DNA of 64,000 bases from Collinsella sp. Lineage in GTDB: Bacteria; Actinomycetota; Coriobacteriia; Coriobacteriales; Coriobacteriaceae. The notes under the pieces were generated by a model. The model saw only the letters and a list, made by a program, of their open reading frames with translations, searched no databases and was not told where the DNA came from. The stretch's first letter is position 1. Each line of letters begins with the position of its first letter. Position numbers and translations under genes: made by a program. This document shows positions 16,901 through 25,227 of the stretch, piece by piece. The DNA lies in assembly GCA_019414245.1 (NCBI GenBank), contig DXMK01000015.1, positions 440,875 through 504,874 on the forward strand, given 5' to 3'.

Positions 16901-16973
16901 CAGGTTTTTCCTCCTTCACGGAAATGCTCGGTGGGTTGGCGAGGCATAGCTTCGCCAGTTATCGCAACCTAAT

Positions 16974-17001
16974 AGTTTATCAGGTACCGACCGTTGGGCA
17001 A
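16974..17001 (-). promoter_or_regulatory. Likely rpoBC promoter
   Basis: On the minus strand TTGCCC (16996-17001) and TAAACT (16974-16979) are 16 bases apart, about 75 bp before the rpoB start. The match is moderate, but a promoter is expected here because galU's terminator isolates rpoB from the genes upstream. Confidence 0.5.
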
Positions 17002-17078
17002 GAAAAGCCTTGACGCGATTGAGTTTTTGGAGTAGCAAAGATTTTCGACAGAAAACACGCAGGTAGATATATGTGTAT

Positions 17079-17092
17079 CGAACATCTGTTCA
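17079..17092. promoter_or_regulatory. SOS-box-like palindrome upstream of rpoB
   Basis: CGAACATCTGTTCA matches the Gram-positive LexA box pattern CGAAC-N4-GTTCG at all but the last base. It overlaps a second inverted repeat, TCTGTTCA with TGAACAGA ending near 17112. It lies between the galU terminator and the rpoB promoter. Neither neighbour is a classic SOS gene, so function is uncertain. Confidence 0.35.
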
Positions 17093-17133
17093 TATATTTT
17101 CTGTGAACAGAGAGCCGGCAATCGCAGCTCTTA

Positions 17134-17167
17134 TAAAAAACGGGCGCGAACCGAAGTCCGCGCCCGT
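17134..17167 (-). terminator. galU terminator
   Basis: ACGGGCGCG (17140-17148) pairs with CGCGCCCGT (17159-17167). The minus strand continues with six T residues. It lies about 20 bp past the galU stop. Confidence 0.88.
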
Positions 17168-17187
17168 AAATGTCGATGCCCGAAGGC

Positions 17188-18096
17188 TTACTTGCGCATC
17201 AATCCGCCGCGCTCGTCGATAGCGTCCCAGAAGGCATCGGCAAAGCGGGGGTCGCTTGCAGCCATGAGGGCGTTGGTGGCCATCCAGCCAGAGGGAGTGC
17301 CGGTGTCGTAGCCCGACAGCGGGTCGATGACGACCGCATACATGGCCTCGCGGTCGAGCGAACGGGCCATGGCGTCGGTGAGCTGGATCTCGCCGCCCTT
17401 GCCGGCCTGCTGATCTGCCAGCAGGTCCATGACCAGCGGGCTCAGCAGGTAGCGACCGACGATGTACAGGTTGGACGGAGCAGCCTCGGGAGCGGGCTTC
17501 TCAACCAGACCGCCGATACGCCAGACAGCGCCCGGCTCGGCATCGGCAACGTCCTCGGCGCCCTCGAGCGAACCGACGCGCTCGCCGGCGATAACGCCGT
17601 AGCGGCTGACTTCCTCGGGCGAGCAAGCAGCGACGGCGATAACCGAAGCGCCACCGTGCTCCTTGGAAACGGCGAGCATCTTGTCGCAGATATCGCGGTT
17701 AGGCACAACGTAGTCGCCCAGAAGAACCAGGAAGTTCTCCCCTGCCACGGCGTCGGCAGCAGAGCGAATAGCATGGCCGAGGCCCTTGGGCTCGTACTGA
17801 TAACGGAAGTCGACCGGCATACCGCCAGCGTGGGCGACGGCATCGGCATAGGCGTTCTTGCCGCGCTCGCGCAGCAGGTTCTCGAGCGAACGGTCGGGCT
17901 GGAAGTAGTTCAGCAGCTCGGGCTTGCCGGGAGAAGTAACGATGATGGCGTCGTCGACCTCCTCGGGGTCGAGTGCCTCCTCGACGACGTACTGAATGAC
18001 GGGCTTGTCGAGCACCGGCAGCATCTCTTTGGGCGTGCACTTGGTGCCAGGCAGAAAACGCGTGCCAAGACCGGCGGCGGGGATGATTGCCTTCAT
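17188..18096 (-). CDS. galU: UTP--glucose-1-phosphate uridylyltransferase
   Basis: Makes UDP-glucose from glucose-1-phosphate and UTP for galactose metabolism, glycolipids and surface polysaccharides. The 302-residue protein starts MKAIIPAAGLGTRFLPGTK, the nucleotide-binding GxGTRxLP loop, and has KEMLPVLDKP, LGDYVV and GGLVEKP, typical of the family. The ATG at 18096 has an AAAGGAT site; the 28 codons in frame before it do not align with GalU. It has its own promoter and terminator, so it appears to be an independent unit inserted between rplJL and rpoBC. Confidence 0.94.
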   Translation of the reverse strand: MKAIIPAAGLGTRFLPGTKCTPKEMLPVLDKPVIQYVVEEALDPEEVDDAIIVTSPGKPELLNYFQPDRSLENLLRERGKNAYADAVAHAGGMPVDFRYQYEPKGLGHAIRSAADAVAGENFLVLLGDYVVPNRDICDKMLAVSKEHGGASVIAVAACSPEEVSRYGVIAGERVGSLEGAEDVADAEPGAVWRIGGLVEKPAPEAAPSNLYIVGRYLLSPLVMDLLADQQAGKGGEIQLTDAMARSLDREAMYAVVIDPLSGYDTGTPSGWMATNALMAASDPRFADAFWDAIDERGGLMRK

Positions 18097-18192
18097 GTTA
18101 TTCAAAGATCCTTTCGCAGGCGCAAAAGCGCCCCATGCGTGCGGCACACAGCCGCAGACCAAATTGCGATACCCAAGCATCTTACCGCTGGA

Positions 18193-18220
18193 ACTATATG
18201 TCGCTACAAGGCAGAGACAA
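18193..18220 (-). promoter_or_regulatory. Likely galU promoter
   Basis: TTGTCT (18215-18220) and TATAGT (18193-18198) on the minus strand are 16 bases apart, about 95 bp before the galU start. The remainder of the gap 18097-18410 shows only the rplL terminator and no gene. Confidence 0.55.
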
Positions 18221-18350
18221 TTCTTCAGCAGGTCAACGCAAATTATTGCTCGAATGGTGCAATTTTATTGCCCAACGGCAGGGCACCCGATACGACGCAA
18301 ATCACAGAACATGGCAGTTTGAGCAACCGATGCCGAGGGACCGAAAAACA

Positions 18351-18382
18351 AAAAAGACGGGGCTCGCAATGCGAACCCCGTC
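18351..18382 (-). terminator. rplJL terminator
   Basis: GACGGGG and CCCCGTC, with further pairing of TTCGC and GCGAA, form a tight hairpin followed on the minus strand by a run of six T. It lies about 30 bp past the rplL stop and separates rplJL from galU. Confidence 0.9.
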
Positions 18383-18410
18383 TGCAAAGAAATCTGGCGA
18401 GAAAGCCTGA

Positions 18411-18788
18411 TTACTTGAGGGTGACAGCAGCGCCAGCAGCCTCGAGCTTCTCCTTGGCAGCCTCGGCGTCCTCCTTCTTGGCACCCTCGAGAACAGCCTT
18501 GGGAGCGCCCTCGACGACCTCCTTGGCCTCCTTCAGGCCAAGGTTGGTGAGCTCACGGACGGCCTTGATGACCTGGATCTTGTTGTCGCCGAAGCCCTCG
18601 AGCACGACGTCAAACTCGGTCTTCTCCTCGGCCTCAGCAGCGCCAGCAGCGGGAGCGGCGACAACAGCGGCAGGAGCAGCGGCGGAAACGCCGAAGGTGT
18701 CCTCGATAGCCTTAACGAGCTCGGAAGCCTCGAGAAGGGTCATTTCCTTAAGAGCATCGATGATCTCATCGGTGGTAAGCTTAGCCAT
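18411..18788 (-). CDS. rplL: 50S ribosomal protein L7/L12
   Basis: A 125-residue stalk protein that recruits elongation factors. It has an N-terminal dimerisation helix ([20 protein letters not shown]), an Ala-rich hinge at about 44-58 and a C-terminal factor-binding domain containing [20 protein letters not shown]. The ATG at 18788 follows an AAAGGAC-type site; an 11-codon in-frame extension upstream is not conserved in the family. It lies 102 bp after rplJ. Confidence 0.97.
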   Translation of the reverse strand: MAKLTTDEIIDALKEMTLLEASELVKAIEDTFGVSAAAPAAVVAAPAAGAAEAEEKTEFDVVLEGFGDNKIQVIKAVRELTNLGLKEAKEVVEGAPKAVLEGAKKEDAEAAKEKLEAAGAAVTLK

Positions 18789-18890
18789 TTCTAAGTCCTT
18801 TCGGTTTCCGTGTCTGTGCACGGAGATCAGTTAAAACACGGCGCGAATGCGCCAGGGGTGCGGCGTTGCCGCCGCGGGTGAAAACAGCGA

Positions 18891-19412
18891 CTAGGCTGCC
18901 TTCTGCTCGGAGACCTGCTGGATCGAACGAGCGAGACCAGAGGAAACGCCGTTGACGCAGACAGCGATGTCGCGAGCGAAACCGGAGATGAGACCGGCGA
19001 TCTGGCCGAGAAGCTGATCCTTGGTGGGCAGCTCGGCGATAGCCTTAACATCATCAGCGGAAACGGCCTTGCCGTCGGAGATACCGCCCTTGATCTCAAG
19101 GACGCCCTTGGACTTAGCAGAGAAGTCCTTAAGGGCCTTAGCGGCCTCGACCGGCTCGGACTCGTAGAACACATAAGCGACGGGGCCGGCGAGGATCTCG
19201 TCGAGCTCGGGCTGCTCCTGGTTCTTGAGAGCGATCTTGACCAGGTTGTTCTTGTAGACCTTCATCTCGGCGCCGCACTCGCGAAGCTGATGACGCAGCT
19301 CCTGAGCCTGCTTAACCGTCAGACCGTTGTAGTTGACGACGAACAGACCGGCGTTCTCGGCGATACGGGACTCGATCTCTGCAACCTTGTCGATTTTGTA
19401 CTGCTGGGGCAT
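18891..19412 (-). CDS. rplJ: 50S ribosomal protein L10
   Basis: A 173-residue protein that anchors L7/L12 dimers to the ribosome. It has the N-terminal rRNA-binding part (VNYNGLTVKQAQELRHQLRE, VYKNNLVKIAL) and a C-terminal helix for L12 binding. The ATG at 19412 has a GAGGAGGTG site. It is preceded by a long leader with an attenuator, as is usual for rplJL autoregulation by L10-L12. Confidence 0.97.
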   Translation of the reverse strand: MPQQYKIDKVAEIESRIAENAGLFVVNYNGLTVKQAQELRHQLRECGAEMKVYKNNLVKIALKNQEQPELDEILAGPVAYVFYESEPVEAAKALKDFSAKSKGVLEIKGGISDGKAVSADDVKAIAELPTKDQLLGQIAGLISGFARDIAVCVNGVSSGLARSIQQVSEQKAA

Positions 19413-19477
19413 GAATTACACCTCCTCGAATTCTTTCCGGGCACGGTCCGCCACAAGGACGTGACGGGGGCATGTCC

Positions 19478-19605
19478 AAAAAGAAAGCCCCCGCGCTGCA
19501 TGAGCGACGGGGGCGAGAAGACATATCTACTCGACCACCTCGGCTGGCGGGATATCCCATTAAGCTCGCGGGCGATGCCCGTTTGCACCGGCTGTCTCTG
19601 GCAGC
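19478..19605 (-). ncRNA. L10-type ribosomal leader with attenuator hairpin
   Basis: The minus-strand leader has AGACAGCCGGTG, then GAGCTTAATGGGATATCCCG and GCCGAGGTG, the order seen in known L10 (rplJL) leaders where L10-L12 binds. A strong hairpin, GCCCCC (19509-19514 in transcript sense) pairing with GGGGGC (19487-19492), is followed by TTTCTTTTT. It stands between the promoter and rplJ, so it acts as an attenuator rather than an end-of-operon terminator. Identification is by pattern and position; no covariance model was run. Confidence 0.75.
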
Positions 19606-19628
19606 GGATTCGTGCGTGAACCGAAAGT

Positions 19629-19657
19629 ATTATGGCGGGGACCCCGGCGTCGGTCAA
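19629..19657 (-). promoter_or_regulatory. rplJL promoter
   Basis: TTGACC (19652-19657) and CATAAT (19629-19634) on the minus strand are 17 bases apart, with the L10 leader starting about 25 bp downstream. This supports rplJL being transcribed apart from rplKA in this genome. Confidence 0.72.
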
Positions 19658-19690
19658 CGGGAAACCGGGCTGCACACAATTCCACCATCC

Positions 19691-19824
19691 GGCCGCGCCG
19701 CCGAAGGCCAGGCGCAAGGTTTTCGCTCGGTCAGGTCCTGGGCTCGCACGAAGAGCACATTAAGTGCTCTTCGGCTCGTGCGGAATCTACGAAAACCTTG
19801 CGACTGGCCTTCGGCGGCGCGGCC
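19691..19824. repeat. Long-arm hairpin element, copy D (pairs with 6590-6728)
   Basis: The 35-base arms at 19691-19725 and 19790-19824 match at 34 positions. The centre has GTCCTGGGCTCGCACG, then GAAGAGCAC ATTAA GTGCTCTTC, then GGCTCGTGCGGAA. The centre is shared with copy C, including the ATTAA loop, while the inner stem differs at both sides in a matched way. It lies 34 bp upstream of the rplJ promoter's -35 and about 95 bp past the aminotransferase stop. The 506-bp gap 19413-19918 contains this, the promoter and the leader only. Confidence 0.85.
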
Positions 19825-19918
19825 TGCGGTGACTTTGGGGCAGCCCGGTTTCCCGTTGGCCGGCACCCCCACTCATAAGCCTTAAGTCGGTGGGCTGATG
19901 ATTTTGGGTCCCGTTGGG

Positions 19919-21055
19919 CTACAGGGTTGAAAGGAAGGTGGACAGGCGGCGGAGGCCTTCGTCCAGATCTTTGTCGGAGACGCAGTAGCTGAGGCGGATG
20001 TAGCCTTCGGTGCCGAAGCAGTTTCCGGGGACTAGGGCTACGTTGGCCTCTTTGATGGCTTTGATGCAGAAGTCTTCGCTTGTCAGGCCGTACTGTTTAA
20101 TGCTGGGGAAGGCGTAGAAGGCGCCGGCTGGTTCCACTACGTCGAGATCCATGGCGTCTAAGGCTGCGAGTACGCGCTCGCGGCGGGCTCGGTAGACTTT
20201 GAGCATGGGGGTTGGGTCGACGGTGAGGGCTCGGGCTGCGGCGTCCATCTCGAAGGAGACGGCGCTCGATACTAGGTATTGGTGAGCTTTTGCGATCTCG
20301 GCGATGACGGGTGCCGCTGCCGCGAGCCAACCCAGGCGCCAGCCGGTCATGGCCCAGGGCTTGGAGAAGCTCTCGATGACGACCGTCTGCTCGCGCAGCT
20401 CCGGGTGTCGCTGGGCGAAGCGCTCGTAGCCGTCCACATAAACGAGGCGGTTGTATACGTCGTCGCAGACTACGTATATGCCCGCCTGCTCTGCCACGCG
20501 CGCCACGGCGTCGAGCGATGCCGTGTCGAGGATGCAACCCGTGGGATTGTTGGGCGAGCAGATGACGATGGCCTTGGTCGCCGGGGTCACACAGGCGCTA
20601 AGCGCGTCCTCGTCAATCTGGAATTGCGCAGGCTCCGTATCCAAGAAGACCGCCTTGGCGTGGTTGGCCACGACGATGCTCTCGTACAGGCCAAAGGCGG
20701 GCGTGGGGATAATGACCTCGTCGCCGGGGTTGAGCATAGCCATAAATGTTGCCGACAGTGCCTCGGTCGCGCCGTCGGTCAGGATGACCTCATCGGCGGA
20801 AAACGCCAGGCCCGCGTCATCCATATATTTGGACAGTGCATCACGCAGGGCGGGGCGACCGTTGTTGGGCGGATAGTGCGTGTCACCGCGGTCCAGCGCG
20901 GCGGTCACCTCGGCGCTAATCACATCGGGCGTGGGAAAATCGGGCTCGCCGAGCGCGAGCGCGATACACCCCGGATGCCGGGCGGCGAGCGCGTTAATCC
21001 GGCGGATACCGGAGGGCTTGAGCATGGCAAGCGAGGTATTCATGGGCAGACGCAT
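19919..21055 (-). CDS. Pyridoxal-phosphate aminotransferase, class I/II (aspartate/aromatic type)
   Basis: A 378-residue fold-type I aminotransferase. The PLP lysine is K232 in SFSKPWAMTGWRLGW, with N170 in SPNNPTG, D198 and Y201 in CDDVYN, and R240 for the substrate carboxylate. The start at 21055 has GAAAGGA five bases away. Sequence alone does not settle the substrate; aspartate or aromatic/branched-chain acids are all plausible. It stands alone, diverging from the hypothetical gene at 21149. Confidence 0.85.
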   Translation of the reverse strand: MRLPMNTSLAMLKPSGIRRINALAARHPGCIALALGEPDFPTPDVISAEVTAALDRGDTHYPPNNGRPALRDALSKYMDDAGLAFSADEVILTDGATEALSATFMAMLNPGDEVIIPTPAFGLYESIVVANHAKAVFLDTEPAQFQIDEDALSACVTPATKAIVICSPNNPTGCILDTASLDAVARVAEQAGIYVVCDDVYNRLVYVDGYERFAQRHPELREQTVVIESFSKPWAMTGWRLGWLAAAAPVIAEIAKAHQYLVSSAVSFEMDAAARALTVDPTPMLKVYRARRERVLAALDAMDLDVVEPAGAFYAFPSIKQYGLTSEDFCIKAIKEANVALVPGNCFGTEGYIRLSYCVSDKDLDEGLRRLSTFLSTL

Positions 21056-21148
21056 GGCGTTCCTTTCATAAGGGTTGCACTAGGATAGCGCGGCGGGGCG
21101 CCACCAGACGGTGTAACCTAAACGGAAACGAGCCGGAAAGGAGATGGC

Positions 21149-21808
21149 ATGGAGACGACCGCGCGCGGCGATAAGCCCAAAACACTGCAAACCATTGCGT
21201 ATGACAGTATTCCCGAGAGCGCCGATCTTGAGTTTTTGCTCTGGGACCTGCAGGATGCCATCGCTGTCTATGCTCAGCTTTCTGGCACCGCGCTCCCCCG
21301 CCCGGTCGACTTGAAGACAAATGGCACCGGCGTAGTCGATGGCATGGTGCTCGCTGTTGAGGATATGCCCGATGACGAGGCAATGGCAGACATCGAGAAG
21401 GCACTCGATCGCCTTGGCGATGCGGGGACGCGCGTCTATATTGTCGTTCAGGCCACCTGCGAGCGCGCCGAAGGGGCGCGCACCTTCATCGAGCGCCTGC
21501 GCCAAGCTTGCAAACTCCGTAGGTTAACGTGGTGTGGCGGCGTTATCGCCTGCACCGGCAGCGGCATCGCGGCGCTTCGCCATTCCCCACGCATGGGCCT
21601 CCTGCGACGGCCGTTTTCCGAAGCGATGGACAAGCTCGTAGGCGCCGTTCGTATGGGCTGTTCGGTTGAGCATGCGCAGCGACTTGGTGGTGGTAATGCC
21701 GAGGACGTCGACGCCGACGGCATGGCTTGCGCCGAGCCAGCCGTGCCCGTGCCGATCTGGCGAGGCGTTCTGAAACACCTCGGCGCCCGCACTCAATCAA
21801 TAATCTAA
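21149..21808 (+). CDS. Hypothetical protein, possible flavodoxin-like fold
   Basis: A 219-residue cytoplasmic protein with a good ribosome site (GGAAAGGAG) and no obvious family signature. The stretch around 98-160 (RVYIVVQATCERAEGARTFI, then LTWCGGVIACTGSGIAAL) resembles the central strand-loop part of NAD(P)H-dependent FMN reductases and flavodoxins, in which a Trp-Cys-Gly-Gly segment precedes a glycine-rich loop, but the N-terminal FMN phosphate loop (T/SxTGxT) is absent. It could be a degenerate flavodoxin-like domain. It converges on the glycosylase gene with one base between the stops. Confidence 0.55.
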   Translation: METTARGDKPKTLQTIAYDSIPESADLEFLLWDLQDAIAVYAQLSGTALPRPVDLKTNGTGVVDGMVLAVEDMPDDEAMADIEKALDRLGDAGTRVYIVVQATCERAEGARTFIERLRQACKLRRLTWCGGVIACTGSGIAALRHSPRMGLLRRPFSEAMDKLVGAVRMGCSVEHAQRLGGGNAEDVDADGMACAEPAVPVPIWRGVLKHLGARTQSII

Positions 21809-21809
21809 A

Positions 21810-22373
21810 TTAATGAGCTGCCCAGTCAACGGCTTCACTCCAACGCTCGACAAGCCGCTCCAAACGCCACGCCGCGTTGGCAGGACTCGTCGACGGCAGC
21901 ACGATGGCGGGTAGCCCCGTCCGCTCTTGTAGATAGCGTTTGTAGAGCCGTCCGGCCGTGCCGCCGTTGCAGACAACGATCTCGATCGGCGTGGCATCCA
22001 CAATGCGTTCAATATGTGCCGGCACAACGTTTTTGATGCTAGCGTCACTCGAGCCCTTAATGTCGCAGCTCTCGATCACATCCCACAGGGCTACGCCACC
22101 GTTAAGCAGCATGGATCGCTTGGCAGCAACCGAGGCGTCGAGCGTCGCGGGCTCGCCGCTCGCCAAAGAGTCTCCCTCGTTGGGCGGCACGGGCGCACCG
22201 AGGCACACGGCCATCACACGCCAAAAGCGATTCTGAGGGTTGCCGTAATAAAAGGCGTTGGCGCGCGAAAGCACCGAGGGAAACGATCCGAGCACCAAAA
22301 CGCGCGAGCGCTCGTCAAACACGGGTTCAAACCCATGCTCAATATGTTGATAGCCCTCGTCGGACACAGGCAT
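21810..22373 (-). CDS. DNA-deoxyinosine glycosylase (UDG superfamily)
   Basis: A 187-residue base-excision repair enzyme. The N-terminal LVLGSFPSVLSRANAFYYGN and PQNRFW blocks, and the C-terminal LPSTSPANAAW block, match the family that removes hypoxanthine or mismatched uracil. LLNGGVALWDVIESC is the internal conserved segment. The ATG follows the GH13 gene's stop by three bases, so the two are co-transcribed, although no functional link is obvious. Confidence 0.85.
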   Translation of the reverse strand: MPVSDEGYQHIEHGFEPVFDERSRVLVLGSFPSVLSRANAFYYGNPQNRFWRVMAVCLGAPVPPNEGDSLASGEPATLDASVAAKRSMLLNGGVALWDVIESCDIKGSSDASIKNVVPAHIERIVDATPIEIVVCNGGTAGRLYKRYLQERTGLPAIVLPSTSPANAAWRLERLVERWSEAVDWAAH

Positions 22374-22376
22374 GGG

Positions 22377-23753
22377 CTAGGCCCTCAGTAGATAGCGCAC
22401 CTCATAGGGTGCAAGCTCGAGGGTACCCGTAAGCTCGACCGTGGGCGCATCGTCGGCAAGTAGGTCGGCAAAGGAGCCGTTGAGCTCGCCGGCTCCAAAG
22501 GTATAGGGCTCGTTCACGGCATTGACCGCCACGAGCACCGTCGCGTCGTCGCAGGCGCGCTCGAACAGCAGCTGCTTGTTCTGAATCACCACGTTGCGAT
22601 AGGCACCATAGTTGAGGGCACGGGCCGCCGCGTCGTCTGCCGAGCGCAGGTGCGCGAGCTGCTTGATGAAGGCCGTCAGCTCGTTGGGCGCAGGCTCATC
22701 GAGCGCAGGTCGCAGCGCCCAGTCACCATCGGGGCCGCCCTTTTCGCCAGGAATCCCCCACTCGCTGCCATAGTAGACGCACGGAATGCCCGGCATGCCA
22801 AAGAGCATGCCATAAGCGGGGCGCAGACAGGACTTGTCGGTAAGGATGCTCGCCAGGCGCGGCACATCGTGGTTGTCGACAAACGACAGCAGATGCTTGC
22901 CGCGATAAATGCACCACGGGTCACCGCCAAACTGGCGGTGCAGCGAGTGCGCGATCTCGAACATATTGACCGAGTTAAAGCTGGAGTACAGGCCCTTGTA
23001 GCACTCGTAGTTGGTGCAGGAGTCGAGCATCTCGTCGTTGACGATCTGGTTGTAGTCGCCGTGGAGCGTCTCGCCGATCAGCACAAAGTCGGGCTTGAGC
23101 TCACGGGCAAAGGCGTGCAGGCGGCGCATAAAGTCGCGGTCGAGCATATAGGCAACGTCCAGGCGCAGGCCGTCGACGCCAAAGACGTCGGCCCAACGGC
23201 GCACGGACTCGAGCAGGTAATCGACCACGGCGGGGTTTTGCAGGTTGAGCTTCACGAGCTCAAAATGGCCTTCCCAGCCCTCGTACCAAAAGCCATCGCC
23301 ATAGCAGGAGTCGCCGTCAAAGCTGATGTGGAACCAATCCTTGTAGGGCGAGTCCCACTTGCGCTCCTGCACATCGCGGAAGGCCCAAAAGCCACGGCCC
23401 ACATGGTTGAAGACCGCATCGAGCACCACGCGGATGCCATGGGCGTGCAGCGTCTCGCATACAGCGGCAAAATCGGCATCCCCACCCAGGCGACGGTCGA
23501 TATGGCGCAGGCTGCGCGTGTCGTAGCCATGGCCGTCGGATTCGAGCGGCGGGTTAATGAGCACAGCACCGATGCCGAGCTCTTGCAGGTAGTCGGCCCA
23601 TTGGGCGATCTTCATGATGGGCGCATCGGGGTTGGGCGCTGCGTTGGCAGCCTGGGCGAGCCCATCTTCGGCAACGGGCGCGGCGTTTTCGCGCGGAGCT
23701 CCGCAAAAGCCCAGCGGATAGATCTGATAGAACGTCGTCTCGTATGCCCACAT
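22377..23753 (-). CDS. GH13 alpha-amylase family glycoside hydrolase
   Basis: A 458-residue cytoplasmic enzyme with the (beta/alpha)8 catalytic fold. Conserved regions in order are DAVFNHVG, GLRLDVAYM (nucleophile Asp near 198), LIGETLHGD (acid/base Glu) and FVDNHDVPR. A C-terminal beta domain follows. No signal peptide is present, so it likely acts on imported maltodextrins or related alpha-glucans, in the cyclomaltodextrinase/neopullulanase group. The ATG at 23753 has a GGGAGG site. Confidence 0.88.
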   Translation of the reverse strand: MWAYETTFYQIYPLGFCGAPRENAAPVAEDGLAQAANAAPNPDAPIMKIAQWADYLQELGIGAVLINPPLESDGHGYDTRSLRHIDRRLGGDADFAAVCETLHAHGIRVVLDAVFNHVGRGFWAFRDVQERKWDSPYKDWFHISFDGDSCYGDGFWYEGWEGHFELVKLNLQNPAVVDYLLESVRRWADVFGVDGLRLDVAYMLDRDFMRRLHAFARELKPDFVLIGETLHGDYNQIVNDEMLDSCTNYECYKGLYSSFNSVNMFEIAHSLHRQFGGDPWCIYRGKHLLSFVDNHDVPRLASILTDKSCLRPAYGMLFGMPGIPCVYYGSEWGIPGEKGGPDGDWALRPALDEPAPNELTAFIKQLAHLRSADDAAARALNYGAYRNVVIQNKQLLFERACDDATVLVAVNAVNEPYTFGAGELNGSFADLLADDAPTVELTGTLELAPYEVRYLLRA

Positions 23754-23824
23754 AGCAACCTCCCGGTAAGCTCAACACAACGACATCCATTGTATGCCCG
23801 CCGCGTATCCCCTCCCCCAAAATA

Positions 23825-23891
23825 AGTTGCGGTGAAATAATTCCTGCTTGGGCCTTCAGAGGCCTTAAACAGGAGCTATTCCACCGCAGCT
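23825..23891. repeat. Hairpin repeat family G, copy 1
   Basis: AGTTGCGGTGAAATA and TATTCCACCGCAGCT ends pair around TTCCTG and CAGGA. A closer palindrome of the same sequence lies at 28274-28338. It sits between the MFS stop and the GH13 start. Confidence 0.8.
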
Positions 23892-23906
23892 GATGAGGGG
23901 ACGTGA

Positions 23907-25103
23907 TTAGGCGACGGGCTTTGCGCGGCGTATGGCCGGGAACAGCACCGTGATGGCGAGGATGACGCCCACGACGGTAATCGCCCCGCCCGCGAAGCCA
24001 ATCCAAGCGATACCGGGACCCGAAACCACGGCGCCACCGATTGCGGTGCCCGTGCCGATACCCAGATTGAACAGGCCCGAGAAGATCGACATGGCGACGG
24101 CCGACGAATCCGCCGGTGTGTACTTGATGAGCTCGGCCTGAAACGCCACGTTAAAGGCCGTGGCGCAGCAGCCCCATAGCGCGCAAACAGCGAGAACGGC
24201 GACGAGCGACGGTGCAACCGGACCCATGAGCAGCAGAGCCACCGGCACGCCGGAGAGCGTGATAGCCAAGAACGGGAAGCGATGCCCATCGAACAGACGG
24301 CCGAACAGCCAGCTTCCGAGCAGACCAGAGCAGCCGAACGCCGTCAGCGTCATGGTAATAGCGCTTGCGTCGACGTGCGCGACCTGCGCCAGGAACGGCT
24401 CGATATAGCTGTAACCCGCATAATAGCCGGTTGCCATAAAGACCGTGACCGCGTAGAGCGCGATCAGGAACGGGTTCTTGAGCAGCACGGGCAGCTGTTT
24501 GACGGTAAAGCGCTCACCCGCCGGCATAGCCGGAAACACCGCGGCTTGGTACACCACCGCGGCGGCAGAGAAGGCACCGACCACGGCGAATGTCATGCGC
24601 CAGCCCACGGCCAGCCCGATGGCGCGGCCGATCGGCAGGCCAAAAATCTGCGCGATGGACGAGCCCGTGGCGATTATGCTGATGGCGAGCGCCCCATGGC
24701 GGGTGTCGACCAGGCGCGAAGCCATGATCGAGGCGACCGACCAGAACACGGCATGCGCGCAGGCGACCACCAGACGCGCGCAAACCAAAATAGGATAGGT
24801 GGGCGCCAAGGCGGACAAGAACTGGCCGAGCGAAAACACGGCCAAAACGCCCAGCAGCATCCGCTTGAACTCAAAGCGCGAGGCAAACACCATGAGTGGC
24901 AGCGACAGCAGCATGACACCCCAGGCGTAGACCGAAATCATGATGCCTGCCTGGGCCTCGGTGAGCGAGAACGATGCGGCAATATCAGTCAGAAGGCCAA
25001 TGGGCATGAACTCTGATGTGTTGAACACGAACGAACAGCAGGCAAGCCCGATAAGCGGGAGCCACTGCTTGAGCGAGATGCCATCTTGTCTTGCCTGAGT
25101 CAT
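23907..25103 (-). CDS. MFS transporter, drug/sugar efflux type
   Basis: A 398-residue protein with about 12 membrane segments, related to the DHA1/SotB-type exporters. CCSFVFNTSEFMPIGLLTDI is the typical first helix of this group, with AWGVMLLSLPLMVFASRFEF and then RML as the loop 2-3 motif A region. The ATG at 25103 has a GGAGGGGG site; 55 codons in frame before it overlap feoB and are not conserved. The substrate is unknown. Confidence 0.82.
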   Translation of the reverse strand: MTQARQDGISLKQWLPLIGLACCSFVFNTSEFMPIGLLTDIAASFSLTEAQAGIMISVYAWGVMLLSLPLMVFASRFEFKRMLLGVLAVFSLGQFLSALAPTYPILVCARLVVACAHAVFWSVASIMASRLVDTRHGALAISIIATGSSIAQIFGLPIGRAIGLAVGWRMTFAVVGAFSAAAVVYQAAVFPAMPAGERFTVKQLPVLLKNPFLIALYAVTVFMATGYYAGYSYIEPFLAQVAHVDASAITMTLTAFGCSGLLGSWLFGRLFDGHRFPFLAITLSGVPVALLLMGPVAPSLVAVLAVCALWGCCATAFNVAFQAELIKYTPADSSAVAMSIFSGLFNLGIGTGTAIGGAVVSGPGIAWIGFAGGAITVVGVILAITVLFPAIRRAKPVA

Positions 25104-25150
25104 GTAGGAACCCCCTCCGATTGTCTTGAGCGATGGGCGATTATATAGCA

Positions 25151-25187
25151 ACGGCCCCGCATCCGTCAGCAACAGATGCGGGGCCGT
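25151..25187 (-). terminator. feoAB terminator
   Basis: ACGGCCCCGCATC pairs with GATGCGGGGCCGT around an 11-base loop. It lies about 40 bp past the feoAB stop, and the minus strand continues with a short T-containing tract. Confidence 0.8.
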
Positions 25188-25227
25188 AATCAACTCAATA
25201 CACAGAGGTTGCGCCATCAATAAATAA

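Noticed and set aside
17188..18834. Long plus-strand frame covering galU and rplL antisense
   Set aside because: Shadow of galU and rplL; interrupted by terminators and lacking any domain.
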